DNA of 64,000 nucleotides, taken from NCBI GenBank assembly GCA_964036155.1, contig OZ038422.1, positions 22,839,201 to 22,903,200 on the forward strand. The letters are read 5' to 3'. The notes beneath the pieces were generated by a model, which was not told the DNA's origin, searched no databases, and saw only the letters and a list, made by a program, of their open reading frames with translations. Numbering within the stretch: the first letter of the stretch is position 1; every line of letters starts with the position of its first letter. This document shows, piece by piece, positions 1-14,000 of the stretch. This DNA comes from Diploscapter coronatus (lineage: Eukaryota > Nematoda > Chromadorea > Rhabditida > Rhabditidae). Made by a program: the position numbers and the translations under genes.

Positions 1-401
1 TTCTTGCCCGGCTTCGAACCTCGCACTAAAAAGGAAGGCCATTTCGTAATCCAAACTTGATCAAATAATGAATCATCAGAGGGTTCATATGCTGTTTGCA
101 AGGCGACTTTGAAGATGAATAGCAAGATGACCAACACATTTTGTTTAGTTTATTTATTCATCAAAAGTTATCAATATGTACGTCTTATCAACGATTATCG
201 AGATTATTACGGAAAGTCTCATGAAAAATATGAAGTTTCCTTATTTTTCCGCGAATTTCACAGAATTTTGAAAAGAAAAACATAAGGAGTCTGCATATTT
301 GCATCATGACTATGCAAAAATTATTCTTTATTCTTACCTTCAAGAAGTCTGGAGATGATGTTATCCAAGTTGAGTTTCTCTCCCTCGACTGAGCCTGCCA
401 T
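1..401 (-). CDS. gsp-2: PP1 serine/threonine phosphatase catalytic subunit, 5' end (partial)
   Basis: First two coding exons of a protein phosphatase 1 catalytic subunit, which removes phosphate from Ser/Thr in many nuclear and cytoplasmic complexes. Exon 1 is complement(338..401) and starts MAGSVEGEKLNLDNIISRLL; exon 2 is complement(1..25) and reads RGSKPGKN after a Val codon split by the intron. The segment EKLNLDNIISRLLEVRGSKP is, from memory, the same as nematode GSP-2 and very close to animal PP1 alpha/beta. The donor GGTAAGAA and acceptor CTTTTTAG fit. The catalytic metal-binding part lies left of the window, so only about 29 residues are visible. The N-terminus has a short extra AGSVEG stretch. 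The PP1 family is sure; the choice of gsp-2 over other PP1 isoforms is an inference from this short match. Confidence 0.9.
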
Positions 402-2371
402 TGTCTGCTTGCGTGTCTTGTCTGTCTGTCGTTTCGTTTCTGCTGCCTGTTGAGTTGGAGCCGAGCTTCTCTTCTTCCAAGCAACTCAACTGAAATTGAC
501 AAAAAATTTTCAAAATAATAATAATCAAAGGGTTATGAGCTTATCATAATTTTGACGAACAGATATGAGAAATCGCGGTCTATCCAATCGGAATAACAAA
601 TCCAAAGTTAATCAAAGCGAGATGAGAAATGAAAATAGAAACAGCCTGTCTTAGTCTTAATTCACTGCTTCACACACACACACGGTCGTTTTTTCAGCAT
701 GGGAATTCATGTTTTCAATTGCGATTAGCGGGCAAAAAAGCGTGAAATGCATAAATGAATTTCCCAGAATTTGACGCGCAATGTACCGAGAAAAAACGGC
801 GATTTGATAAGGACGGAAAAGATAAGTAGAAAAGCGGCGAATTATTAACGAGTCGTAAAATCGAACAGAGCACAAAGAGTTGCCGAGGAAAGACATGCAG
901 AAGCGAGAGGGAAGTCGTGGTAATAACGCAGAAGTAAATAAGACACGACAAATCATTCATTGGCACCAGGTAGACCAAATTCGGAAAATTTCAACTGGAA
1001 TTTTAGGTAAGAGCCAAAATTGGACGGGCGAGAAAGTATCGATCGATTGAAAAAGCGTAAATTCGAAAATGCCGTTCAACGCAAATCGATATGTAAAATC
1101 AGTGCGAATCGCCCAAATTTTGCGATAATTGCTCGCGAAAATTGGTATAATTTGGCCGACCTTTGGGGCAAAATCATTACGCGAAGCGGGGACGAAATAG
1201 AAGTGGCTGTGGAGAGGGAGAGGAGGAGAGAAGGAGAGGGAATGAGGAAGGGAAGAGGAGCTCTATGGGGCCGTCACAGAAATCTCACCCGAGCTGGGGG
1301 TTCGTAAACGACACCCCAAGTGCAGCACAGATTCGTCGATAAAATGTGGCGTGGTTTAGTGGGAGAGGGGAGGCGTTGTTTGCATTGGCTGGGAGACACG
1401 CAGCACGACCGCAACGCGCCGGAGCGCACTCGCTGCGTCTCAACGAGTCTCGCCGCGCGCGCAGACATACGGTCGCTCAGCTGATGCAGAGGCGCCTGAT
1501 GTGCTGCGTGTGGGACGAGGGAAGGAGGGAAATGGCGAGAGAGCGAGGGAGTTGAGAAGGTCAGAGAAGCAGCGAATGGACGAGGCAGTGAATGTGATCG
1601 ACACGGGAGGGGAGCATTGTCGCCCCAGTGCCATTGTTTGTGAGTTGTGGGAGCTTATGAAATGTACACCCGGTGTGAATCGGGAGTCTAATTTCCACCT
1701 GCTTGGACGCTATCGAGTTTTCCACTTCGGGTTCGGCCTCGTAGTTGTCGATCGCTTTTCTATCATTTTCTTCCGTAGTTTTTCGCCAGTTGATTTCCAG
1801 CGCCACTCTCCACCTTCCCTCTATCACGCGCTAATACAAAGAGTGACTGACACCACACAAACACGCAGACAATCACGCACGTCTAAGGCTATTTATGCCT
1901 CACACTATCTCGCTAATTACACAATTACCCATAATTACCCGACTAATTATGCTAATTATCTTTTGTCATTTTGATTTTTCTGTTGTTTGTCCGCTCTTTC
2001 TGGCTCATATTATCGACTTTTCTTCTGAAATCGATAAAAATTTCGGAAAGTTCATGGAATTTTTCCGTATCAGAAAACTTTTTATCAGGTTTTTCGTTCT
2101 TATACGATTTTTTCCGTGGCTTCATCTTGGTTTTTCGATATCGTTGTTTTCTTTACGACGATTTGATGCTTATCATAAGTCCCGCCCATACACATTTCAT
2201 CTAGTCTGCGTTGATCTTTCGATCAACACAAGTCTCGTGATCTATGATCGATAAATAGCTCGCTCGCGGAAATCGATCAACATTTCCGAAGTAAACAATC
2301 TGCATCGATCGCGTTTTCGATTTCCGTTGGTTTTCAGATTCCTCCTCTCCCCTTCCCTTTCCACACTTTTT
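402..2371. promoter_or_regulatory. Shared divergent upstream region of PP1 and BCAS3, with a GC-rich block
   Basis: About 2 kb between the PP1 start (minus) and the BCAS3 start (plus), with no supportable coding exon. The stretch 1190-1660 stands out: first a purine-rich GAGAGGGAGAGGAGG run (1205-1262), then a CpG-rich section (1390-1470, with CGCGCGCGCAG) in an otherwise AT-rich neighbourhood. This looks like core promoter DNA for a ubiquitously used gene pair, but no TATA box is obvious. A TTTTCAG at 2331-2337 sits 34 bases before the BCAS3 ATG and could be a spliced-leader or 5'UTR acceptor. Confidence 0.5.
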
Positions 2372-5300
2372 ATGTCCACAATGCCGCCCAGTTCGATCAG
2401 TGGTTCCGTGTCTGGCGGCAAGAAGAAGAATCGCAAGGACGCTGGAGCCAAAAACGCTGTCCATCCCGTTCAGGAGGTAATCATCCCCTTTTCCCTTTCA
2501 ATTTCGGAAAGATGGCGAAATTTATAATTACCCTGCCAGCCTTTCAAGAAAATAAGGAACAACGAGATACTGTGTTTCTGGAAAAAGTGATTTTTGAACG
2601 AAATGATTGATTTACAAGAAAAAATCCAAAGTGGGCAGCTACTCGCGAAGGTCTCCGATGAGTTGTTCTCTGATCGATTTCATCAGATTGACAACCTCAC
2701 TTATCACCGCTTTCCCTCCCTTTTTCTTCTAGCGAAACCATTTTCGGTTTAATCGGCAAACTTCGTGTCAAAACGAAAATAGAGTTCATCATTCGTCGTC
2801 GACTAATAGTGATAAAATATGAATGTCACACCGCAGACTGGCTGGTGCCAAGTCATTTTTCTATCTTATTTTTTTCTTTAAGAATTTTCCATATTCCTAC
2901 TCAAGAACCGTCAGAAGTCTCCATTTTTTCTTTAGACATACTAGCTTTCCCTCATTTCTAAAATCAAAATCTTGGACGAAAATTCACGTAGACTCCGATA
3001 CTTTTGAGGAGAAAATAAAAAGAAAAAACCACTCATCGATAGACGATTTTTTCCGTCTCCGTTTCGCAATCTGTCGCAATGACCCACTTGTCCACTAGCC
3101 AGACAGACAGAAAACAAAACGCAGACGGAGAGTGTGTTCACTGCGCTGTCACTTCTAGAAAAAAAATCTCGATTTATTGTTTTTGTGGATCTTTTGAGTT
3201 TTATTGATTTGTTTCTAAATTATGCCTAATTGAGGTGCAACCGACTCCGCAGCGAACCTACAGTCTGTCAGACAAGGGCGACTTCCCCGACCTCGGCCTG
3301 TCCTGCATCGATGACAAAGTCAAACCCAGGGCCGTCATCACTGTAGAACCTGAAGTAAGTCATTTTAATACAGATTTTATGCATTTTATCAGTAGAGTAT
3401 TGATAAAGACATTTCACAAACCTCCTGGGTATTCTTACAGAATTATGAAATGTCTTCAAATTGATACCATTGTATCAGACTATTTCTTTCAAGATGAGTC
3501 AAAGTTTAGTTTTTTTTTCTAAAATGCATACAAGTGAAATATTGCAAAACGATTTTTGCATTAAAATTATATGATAAAGATGTTTTTAGGGAATAACTCG
3601 AGAAATCGAGGGCCGTCTGATAGACATGGGAGACGACGACAACAATTCTGTGGATGAGATTGAATCTGCCAGAGAAGAGACAGAACGAGAGGGACCCTCC
3701 GAACCTGAACGGCCTGTCAGACAGTCCAAGGGACAGCAACCAAAGCAGCAGAAACAACAGCAGCAGCAGCAACAGTCTGCTGCACCATCGAAAATCTACC
3801 CCAAAATTCCTAAACCGTCAGCCCAAATCGACCTTCTCTCGCAATCGCCTCCAACTCCACCACGAACTGGCCAGGGGTCGCTGAATCAGGTACTTTTGTT
3901 GTTAAAACAAGTCAAAAATCAAGAGTAGAAAAGACTGATTCTGAATCCTGGTGACTAAGACAGGAGAGGGAGATAAGAGTAGGGGAAAATGGTATTGGTC
4001 TGCAAACATTTTCACTGGGATTTATTTTGGTCATTAATTACCGGGTTCAGTGACACAGCTCTGAAAAATAACGATAATGTGAAAGAATAAGGGTTTTTAA
4101 TCGAAATTATTAAGCAGACGACAGCGCTTCCTTCCCCGTCAGGCAGTCTGAATTCGTCGGTTTCCCCCGTTCCGACCTCACTTAAATCGGGCCGAGAAAG
4201 GACCCCTTCAATCAACTACATCAAGGGACAAGTCTCTAAGCCCGTTCCGGCACCGTGAGTTTATTTTTAGTCTGAAATCAATAAATCCGAAACTTTGATA
4301 CTGCAACTTCGAAGAGAATTTTAAAGAAGAAATCACAAGCGAATAGGAAAATTCGTTTTTTTCAATTCGTCATTCAGAAAAAGTTACTTATAAATTTTCC
4401 TGAAAAACTCGAAATATTTCTTTGGAAATAGCCATTTTCAGACAAATGTCGATCGTGGGTTCTGTAGCTGAGTTGGTTCACGATGTGATACCTCGACAGT
4501 CCACTCCACAGCTCATTCAGCCTGAAAAGACGGAGTGGGTGCAGATCTTCACTGTCGATAAAGGTTCGAACGGAATTTACAATAATTCGTGATTTTTCGA
4601 TTTTAGTCGGTTGCCCTTCGAAGCAACTGCACGTGATTCTGACTGGTCTGGCCAGAGGGTATCAGCTCTGGACAGTGGGGGTAAAATTAACTTTCTTATG
4701 AATTTTGAATTGTGGAAAATTCGTAATTTTTTTCCTTAGAAAATCTTCTCTTAACAATTATTAAGCTTATCAGACAAATTTGATATGATTTATTTAATTT
4801 TGGTCTATTTCAGGAACAGGGCGAGTGTGAAGAGGTTATTTCGGAGCGACAAGGCCCGATTCGAGCCTGCCGCGTGCTGCCCAACAATGTCAGGATTCCT
4901 GAGGGGAAGACTGATCGGTACGGAATTTTTATCAAATAAATCCTTTTTGAAGATGAAAAGCCACTATTTTTCAGATTTGCCTCTCACCGTCCTCTGCTCG
5001 CCCTGGTGGACGCGACCTCGATGGAGCCGGACAGGCAGTACTGCACCGTCCGAGTCATCTCCCTGGCCTCCGGTTCGACCGTCGAAAACCTCAAATTCGA
5101 CGAGCCCATTTGTGCATTACATACTTCTAATCAGTAGGTTTTTATTTTAGAGATAGAAACTTTTCTTATCTTTGAAAAGAAAAACTACAGCAAATAGTTG
5201 TCGAATATACGATGTTATGAAGTTTCGTTTTTTTTTGGAAGAAAAATAATATTTTCATTTCAGATTCCTCGTAGTTTCGCTAGTCACTAAGATAGTCGTT

Positions 5301-8300
5301 TTCAATTTGTGGGATTTGAGAGAAGTAGTGGAATTTTCATAATTAATTGCAAATATGTGTATTTTCAGAATAGCAGCTTCAAAATAGCGTCGACTGTAGA
5401 TGGCTGCCCGCCTTCTGTCGCCGTTTACGGAGAAATGCTCGCTTTTGCTGATACAAGGGTAAATTATCCTAATTTATTAAAAATTATTATCCCTTTTTCT
5501 CTGAGATTTTTGCCAAAATAGCATCTATGAGATTCTATAAAATGCACATCTTATGTTTTGTTTCATTCTCTAAAAATATACTTGTAACTTGTTGCTCATA
5601 AACGAAATCTACACATTTTGATACTTCATCCAGAAAAATAAGTAGTTGCGTAAAAACTCTTCTATCATTCATTTATTTTTAGTTGAATCCCGAGATTCTG
5701 AGCTGTGGCGGATACAATCCCGAGAACGAGAAGAACCCGGACACCTACACAGAGCACGTCGTGTCTGCAATGAAGGCATTCGGCAGAACGATGACCTCTC
5801 TGTCCGAATCTGTCTCGGGATCCAACCTATCCGTCCATTCCAAGGACATCGTGCATGGAGTCGTCAGTGTCGTTGATTTGTCCAAAGAGGTTGGGTGTTT
5901 GTTTCTTTTTTTTAATCAAAAATTACAAGTTTTTTACTTGCTAAGTCAGAAATGGCCAGGAATATGAATTTCCCAAGAATAAAAATCCTTAAGGAAAGTA
6001 GTTTCAGGACCCCTCAACGAGCAGAATCCTTCATTTCCTCGCGCACACCTCGCCTGTCTCATTCATCCAATTCTCCCCGGACGGTCGTCTTCTGCTAACA
6101 GCCAATGCGGCAGCCACAGTCTACCATCTCTTCCTTCTCCAACCACACCCAACCTCTCCCACTCTCGGGGCTGTGCAGCATCTCTACAAGCTGAAGAGAG
6201 GAAGTACTGCTGCTAAGGTAAGCTTTTTCAAACATGATTATTTTTTGGCTCCTTGAATAAGGCATAGATGATACATACTTTAAAAAGAGACAGGCCTCGA
6301 GAAATTCATTAGAGATAGAACATGTAGGCTGAATATGGTCTCAAAATATGAGCCGCTGTGTTTGTCATTTTGAGACCATGCCCTATCCCTATATCTGCTC
6401 ACCTAAGTTTTAATTTGTCAGACCTCTGTCTTATTCAAGGAACCGATTTTATTCAATAAATTCTTTCTAGCTCTACACAAAAGATACAATAAGTGCTGAT
6501 GATGTCAATTATAAGAAATTCTTCAGGTCGTCTCTGCCTCCTTCTCCCTGGACTGTCGATGGCTGGCGGTCTCGACTAATCACGGCACTTGCCATATCTT
6601 CTCTGTCTGTCCGTTTGGAGGAAAACCCACTCAGAGGACACACGGAGAGAATTTCACTAACAAGTAAGTTGAAGATATTTTCTATCGTTTTTAAAGAAAT
6701 CATAATAACATCTATTTGACAGCGATTTTATCCCAGAATATCCAAGTTTTCATCATTCAAGATGTCGACATTTTATGCCTTCTTTCCAGGGAATCCCGCT
6801 TTCTGCGTTCGGCGGGTCTGGTTGACTCCTCTTCGGCAGATGCCCTGAACGGTTCGCGCAGTCGAACGGCCTCAGGCCAGGCAGCCTCGTCGTACTCGAG
6901 CATTCCTTCTCGAGAGCACATCTCAGCAATCGGGAGCAATCGGGCACTCGCTCGTGCGTCCGGCAACCCACGAATCGGACCGTTCTCTCCTCCAGTCGCG
7001 CTCTACGCTGTCGCTAAAATTTCGGTTGGTTTTTAACTCTGACATGTGGAGAAAAAAGAAATGTAGATACCTGAATTTTGAAATAAAAAAGTTAGACTTC
7101 TTGTGACGAAAAAAATCATCCATTTATGATAGAAGAACTTACTTGTAGATTTAAAAGTTCATTTTCCAGGGCGAGAAGTTCTCGGCTGACAATTTGACTG
7201 CGTGGGCGTTGGACATCGCCTCGCCCCTGACGAGTGCGGGCGGAAAGAAGCAGCAGAAGACGATCGACGCGCCGCGTATCGCTGTCTCGTTCATGAATGG
7301 ACCCAATCCGTCCAGTGCTAACACTACGGTAAACTTTGAATATTTGATTTTGGAAGAAAAAGTTATTTGGATTTATCACGAGTCGTAACTTTGCGATCAG
7401 GAGAAATAGGGTGTAGAATGAGGAAAATGCTGTTCCACTTTATACGCTATTTTTTTAGATCGCGAAAAATCTAAGTTGCCAAAGAAAAACTTTGAAATTT
7501 CAGCTCCTGATTGCCCGAGACGACGGAGTCGTGTGGGACTATGAGTTGCGACCGAAAATCGTGTCGGCAAAGAGCTCAGAAGATCCGCCAAAACTCGACA
7601 TTGTCGCTAGGTTCACGAGAACGCTGCAGAGGTAAATAATTTTCCGAAGCAAAAAATCTTGCCTGAACTCGAGTTTTGTGAGCTCTTGCAAATTTCTTTC
7701 TTTTTCGTGGATGATATAGGAAAAGTGTAATTAAACTTCGGACAACAGAATTTTATTGCACAGTGGCGCACGAAACGTTGGAACAATGTTTGATACTTGA
7801 TGATTTTCATTCATTCGCTTATGATAAACAGATCTGAATGATGAATATTGCATCGTTTGAAGGAATCATAAGGTTACTAGTATTTTTCACGTGTTTATCC
7901 AGATTACTTCTAAAAGCTAGAGAGCGAAGTACATCAATAGTCGTACATTGTTCCACGTTTTCATCCGCCATTGTATCTGGCCATTTCCTTTCTAAAAGCT
8001 TATCTTTGCAGAACAAAGAACAACTCGGACATTCGCACTCCCCTGCAGCAAGGCAGCCCTTTGATGGCGTGGGGCACGGACGACAGCGACAAGCGGAGGC
8101 AGGCGAGCGGAGACGATTCCTGGGTCTCGAAGATCGAAATCACCACCTACAGCGGGCCTGCGAGGCGGCTCTGGACCGGACCACAGTTCACTTTCTTCGT
8201 CTACAATGAGGAGGACAGTGCTGTGCTGGTAAGCAAATCTAAAGCTAAATATTCTTCTCATTTTACCTTGAAATATTTTCAAAAGAAAACCTGTGATCTC

Positions 8301-9396
8301 TTCGAAATTTATATCAATGACAGCAATAATCTAAATTCCCGAAATTTCGAAGTTATTTGAAAAGTTTCTCTTCACAAAACTACAATTTCCTCTCATTTAA
8401 ATTTTCGATAGAGGAGTAAAATGACATGATTTATGAAGTATTAGAAAGATCTCAACCTTTTCAACTGTGTTCAGATGAGTCCTGCAATCGATTCCGGTTC
8501 CAAACATTCCGTGTCGGGCAAGAAGTCCATCCCCGTTGTCGTTGATTCATCTAGTTGCCAAAATGCTTCCGGCGGTAAAACTCGAAGTTTCATCAATTAA
8601 TTCATTTTCATTTTGCAGGAACTCCAGTCGACGCTATTCGAATTGAATGCGGTTCTTACACCAGTCAGGTAACATTTTTCTTCTAAAAATAAAAGAAAAC
8701 TAATTTGTAATTTTCAGAATTCGCTGGCGGCAATGAACGAACCATCGACTGACATCAGTCAGAAGATCGCAGACGCAATGCGTGACTTGGCCACCACGAC
8801 TGCGACGGACAAGGACAAACATGCTGAGGTGGGAAAACTTTTCATAACTATGAAGAGAAATTGCGTTTAGTTTAGCAAGAGAATAATTGTATCTTCTTGT
8901 TGGCATTGAAAATGACATAATTTTACTTCTTCATAAAAATGGAGAAAATCCATCTGCAAAACTTTCTTCCCAAACGCAATCCCATTGTCTTTCTTTTACA
9001 TATTTTGAGAGGAAGATATTCACTTGAAAAGGTTGCATCTTGCACCTTTCTTCGTTTATATATAATTTGTTGGGTACGTGTAGGATGAAACTACACACTA
9101 ATTTTTTCTTTTAATTTCAATCTTTACAGACGAATAGCCTGGACGAATTCTACGACACTCACTCTCCCAGTCGAGAGCAGGCGAGTCGAATTGTGACCGC
9201 GCATCTGGCCGCGGCAGCTGCAGGACAGCCCTCCCCGCCCATTCCCACTTCCTCTGCAACATCCACTGCAGTTCCCTCAGCGTCCAGGAGGAAAAACATT
9301 CCCAACGCTGACCAGGACAACGTTTCGGATGACAGCAGCAGCGACAGTAAGCAGCATGAGGAGGAAGACGAATTGATGCAATTTGACGATTTTTAA
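2372..9396 (+). CDS. bcas3: BCAS3-family WD40 autophagy protein
   Basis: Homologue of BCAS3 (microtubule-associated cell migration factor), a WD40-like beta-propeller protein which with PHAF1 is recruited to the phagophore. My model has 21 exons: 2372-2476, 3235-3354, 3590-3889, 4118-4254, 4442-4563, 4607-4680, 4814-4917, 4975-5133, 5264-5324, 5369-5458, 5683-5889, 6008-6217, 6527-6663, 6790-7024, 7170-7328, 7504-7631, 8012-8228, 8475-8574, 8619-8668, 8718-8828, 9130-9396, giving 1030 residues (human about 930). Recognisable blocks are TEWVQIF, RQGPIRACRVLP, ASHRPLLALVDAT, HFLAHTSPVSFIQFSPDGRL, HHLFLL-type and HLYKLKRGSTAAK, DCRWLAVSTNHGTCHIF, PFGGKPTQRTHG and SRFLRSAGL, in the family order. 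Extra parts not in the vertebrate protein: a Gln-rich, Ser/Pro-rich N-terminal extension (residues 40-200) and an acidic Ser-rich tail. The ATG was chosen because a TTTTCAG acceptor lies just upstream. The exon 2 acceptor (AATTGAG) is poor, so that junction is less sure. Confidence 0.92.
6247..6444. repeat. Short foldback (MITE-like) element in a BCAS3 intron
   Basis: Ends are near-perfect inverted repeats: GGCTCCTTGAATAAGGCATAG at the left and CTTATTCAAGGAACC at the right. A second nested inverted pair lies inside (ATGGTCTCAAAAT / ATTTTGAGACCAT). No reading frame. About 198 bases, inside the intron between 6217 and 6527. Most simply a non-autonomous DNA transposon remnant. Confidence 0.6.
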
Positions 9397-11083
9397 GCGT
9401 CATTTTATTTAGATTTAGAAAAGGTACGATTTTTGCAAATTTGAACATTCTATTCCAAAATAATAATTTAGAAAAAGTGAGAAAAATATAATTCTCCAAA
9501 ATTTTAAATATCAGTTCTGAGTGATCCTTCATAAAGTACGAATTAGATGTTTAAATTTGTAAAAATTACTCATCAATCACACAAATATGACTACCTTTCA
9601 TCTTATGTTTTGTAAATTCTGTAATTATTTTAAAAATTATAGCCTTAAACGCGGTTTTTCTCACCCTACAAAGTAGTTTTAACGCTGGCATTTTCTAGTA
9701 TTTATCTTCGAAAAACAAACATTTTTGCTAAATATGGGATTTTGAATCAACCCGAAATGCAGTCGCTAGTTCGCTTTTACTCTTCCATTTTCTCGCTCCG
9801 GTAGCTTTTAGCTTTGAATTCATATCTCGAGATTCCCCCGTAACTGAATGTATTTTCACAGATAATTCGATAAAGCGATTGATTTGCAAAAATTGAAATA
9901 AATCGAAAACGAACATTTCAATTTTCGCAGACCAAGCATTCTTTTCTTTCAGTTAACTTGGTGTATGTAAATAGTTGCAAAACAGATAAAGCAAAAACGA
10001 CAAAAATATTCGGTAGTTGGGGAAGTCGGAGTTTTCATATAAATTTGTCTTCCAAATTAAAAAAAAAAAAACTATGGAAACTTCGATTTGCCCATTTTTA
10101 GATTCGCGCAACAAATTTTAGTCTCCCTTTCCGACATTATGAACCCTGTCTTTGACGAAAATTATAATAACGATTTATGTAAAATGTCATAAACTCAGTG
10201 ATAAGCCCTAGCCTAATTTGGATGTTTTAAGACTTGCTATAAATTGAAAAATGCAAAAGGTCGCTTGATGCGAATAAAAAACAATGCGTAGTAGTCGATT
10301 TTCTCACTTATTAGCTTATTTTTCCTTTTCTAATTCGATGTTCTATTATTTTGTGCAGAAATTTTGCACAATTATAAATTGTGTCGTCTAAATTATGCTT
10401 AAGATTTTTTCCTAGAAAATTTGAATCTGAAGCATGATTATAAGGTTTTAGATAGTTTTTTTTCATTTCATTATTCTTTTTCTAATTATTTTTTCCAATT
10501 AAAATACTCATTCTCTGCCAGCCTTATTCAATTAAAGCGTCAAACGATATGTATGTATGAAATACTCCTCTCTTCTAAACGGTGGTAACGAATTTTCTTC
10601 AATCAGAACCTTAGCCTCTAATTTGTGTCTCCTCTTGGAGTTTTCAAGGGAAATTATTCAATTTCAATTGTGCGTATTGTACTAAATTGAATAAAATAAT
10701 AAATTTATTTAAAAAATTGACACCTATTTCTTGAAATTTTTCCATTCAGCAAAATATTTAAACAATAACCCGTAAAAATTGACAGATTTTCTAAAGAACC
10801 GTCTGTTTAAATTAAGAATCCGTTCTTAAAAGACTTTAAAAATGTATACATAAATTTAATACATTTTTATGTACACCGATGATAAAAGAAATGAAAATTA
10901 TCTCTGAATAAATGCATGCTTTAGGTGTCCAAAACTGGTTTGCACATTTTTTATCCTCAGCTCTAAAATTTGTATAAATTGTTTACAAAATCATAAAGCA
11001 CTTATTCAGAGAATTTTATTAGAAGTGAAAAAGTAAGATTTTTCGCGAATTTTAAAATGAAAGGGGAAATCGAAGAACTTATT
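9397..11083. other. AT-rich intergenic region between convergent genes
   Basis: About 1.7 kb separating the BCAS3 stop from the stop of the next, minus-strand gene. Very AT-rich with several AATAAA-like strings, consistent with two facing 3' ends. No coding exon, RNA gene or clear repeat was found. Confidence 0.5.
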
Positions 11084-14000
11084 TTACTTGGTGATTTGCT
11101 CAACGCCCGCATTGCAGTCGATCTCGAGTCGACGCATCAGGCATCGCAAGTGCAAGTCCAAAAGGCACGTGTCCGGGTTGTTGTGCTTCGCCTGGAATAA
11201 TTTTAAAAAGTGATTTTCAAGTTTTGAAAAGTTATTCCTCATTTAATAAAATTGAATTCCAAAAACAACAATAGACTGACCAGGTCTTTCTTGTGCATAA
11301 CGAGTCGGACCATCAGATTGGAAACGTCCTGTTTGGGGAGGGACTTGACGAGGTCTGCAGTCAGGGCCATGTCTAGCATGTGGTAGAATGCACATAGACT
11401 GTCCACGTCGCCATTGTTCTTCTGGAAAAACACGTATACAATTTCACAAGATAAATGATACCGGTTGCGATTTCTGTCTCTAATAATTTGTGAATGATGA
11501 ACGACTATTTAGTGTAATTTTTCACGTGAATTCAAAACCATACCGGCGAGAAAACCTCGATTGCATCTGGGAGCATCTCGACGCACTCTCTGAAGTAGGC
11601 CTCGTTGAGCTTAGGAATCGAGTTCTGCTGAAATATAAAAATTCAAGATAAAGAAGAAATAATGTAAAGCCTCAAATTAAAAATTGCAATAATTTTTTTT
11701 ATGGAAATCAATTTTGCACTGAAGTTGGTATGGCAGCTTTTTAACCTTGGCCCACTTCCTTGATCACTTAAAGACGAGATTTCACCTATTTGGGTCGGGT
11801 TCGTTCGGACCATGATGAATCAATCCGCTAATTGCATTGTGAATAGAAAGTCAAAACTAGCCTTTTCATTGTCGATGGCGCATTCTCCCCGTTCGGTGAA
11901 GTGAATGAGCACGGAGACGAGCAGCAGCAGACACAGCGAGTCGTGGATGCAACAGACTCGCAGCTGTTGCAGGTTGAAACGCAGAGCCACCAAGTGATCT
12001 AAATTGGTCAAATAAAATCTACACATTAGATAGTGATCAATCATTAGGGGTACAAAAATTTGCACATCTTCCAATTTTATATTTATTTTCAACGCATATT
12101 GATAAGAAAAAATTAGAAGAGAGGAATATGCGGAGTTCCAAATTACGTATCTATCGAAAACAAATTTCTTACCCGAAATCAGCACGAAGATCTCGGAGAA
12201 TTTGAGCATTAGATCAAGGATGTCATCGGTACTGTTGAAAATCTGCAAGAAATCAAGGGAAAAATATCTGTATACGAAATTAGCATACATTTTTGATGGC
12301 AGTCTGCGTTACAGAAGCGGAAGGTAGACATCTAGGCATGTTGCGGGTGATCTTGAGGACGGCGTAGAGCAGGAAGGAACGCTCAGTGTTGGTCAGGCGC
12401 GACAGCGACAGACCGCCGTAGATCGTCAGCACGCGAGATATCTGCAGGAAAAGGGAGTTTTCATGATTTTCTATAATATTTGAAAACTGCACAGGTTGAG
12501 GTGTTTGGCATTGCTATTCAGAAATTCAGAACAAACCTGCAGCAAGACATTGAGACAAGAAACATGAACAACATAGAATTTGGATGTAAGATAAGTTATC
12601 CATCTTTTTCTACACTATTTCTCCATGTTTTGTGTATCGAAGTTTCGGGGTTTCCATGTTATTATCACTTTCTTTGTAAATAAAAAATTTTGCTGACATT
12701 TCGAAGAGCAATAAATTTCAATAGAGCTCGAAAGAAGATTGAATGAATCATATCTGCACATAATGAAATGCTAGCAATAAGAAATTAGGAACAAATCAAT
12801 TCTTCAAACCTGCGTGGGCATATCCCTGACGAACTCGGCCTTGGACACTTGCCGAGTGCATCTGGCGAGTCTGTCGCGAATGTAGGCATCCTGACGCGGG
12901 AAGATTTCCCCGCTCGGCAGCAGATCAGAGGGCCTGCAGCGAGCCGCGTGAGCCAGCCAGGCTATCAACTAGAAAAATACTATATTGGATCATTTGATAG
13001 GAAAAATGAAATTCTTTTCAAAACATACACGGCAAACTGCAATAGCAGCATTACATTACGAAATTACATTTCCATATAGTTGCTATTGAAAAAATGATGC
13101 GCACATGTCTAGACGATTTTGAAAACATGAGCAAGAAGTCGATGGAATTATTTATGCTCCAGTTTCATGTTTCAGCAAATTATATCGCTTCTTTCTACTC
13201 ATCTCAAAGTAAAAGTTTAGAGTAAGGAACTAACCACATCGAAGCACGGCTCCTTCGAGTCTTCCTTGTAATACTCCTCCAATCCACGCTTGAACAGAGC
13301 TGAATCAAGAAAGAGTATAATTTTCGAAAAAAAAGAATGCTAAGATTTGTTTAAAATTTCATAAATAGCGAAAATTTACCACTGGATTGATTGGCGGGTC
13401 TGATGAGAGCGTGCTCAATTAGCGACAATTTCATATCCTCTTTCTCTTCTGGCTTCGACTTCGAACTCGATTCGCCTTTCTTTGGAGAAGACTGATCTAA
13501 ATTAGAAATTTGGTAAATTGAGAGAAAAATCACAATGATAGCTGAATTTAGGATAGAAACGCCATCAAAATGTTTGATTTACAAAAACATTTCATTGAAA
13601 AATTCTATCCATCATTTGTGATGATAGCATCTTTGCCAATATGGCAAGTGTATTTGAAACGGAAAATGCTACCCAAATATTTGGCGTGTCCAATGGAGAT
13701 GTCGAATTTGCCCCTGCCGCCATTGAAATTTTTTGTCTTGCCAAAGTGGACCTTGTCCTTGCAGAGTCGCTTGAACTCCTCATCATTTCCAACGAACTCC
13801 ATCGCTTCTTTGATCTCGTCCTCTCCAATCAAAAGCCTGAATTTGAAAAATATAGTCGAAAAATGATGTTTCAAAACATTTTTTAGGATACAAAAATTCT
13901 ATTTCATAAACACCAACTTTCATAGCTAATTTTTCCCAACCAAGAAAAGTTTCACTACCTTTCTTCGAATTTGGAAGGAGTGGGCTCATCTGCATCGTCC

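Noticed and set aside
1919..1960. AATTACCCATAATTACCC resembles the core of the nematode spliced leader SL1.
   Set aside because: The rest of the leader, a donor site right after it and an Sm-binding site are missing; it is a short tandem repeat.
3750..3780. CAG/CAA run considered as an expanded microsatellite.
   Set aside because: Short, interrupted, and encodes the Gln-rich segment of the BCAS3 N-terminal extension; nothing unusual in length.
4564..4575. GGTTCGAACGG looked like a tRNA B box.
   Set aside because: It spans a BCAS3 exon-intron junction and no cloverleaf can be drawn around it.
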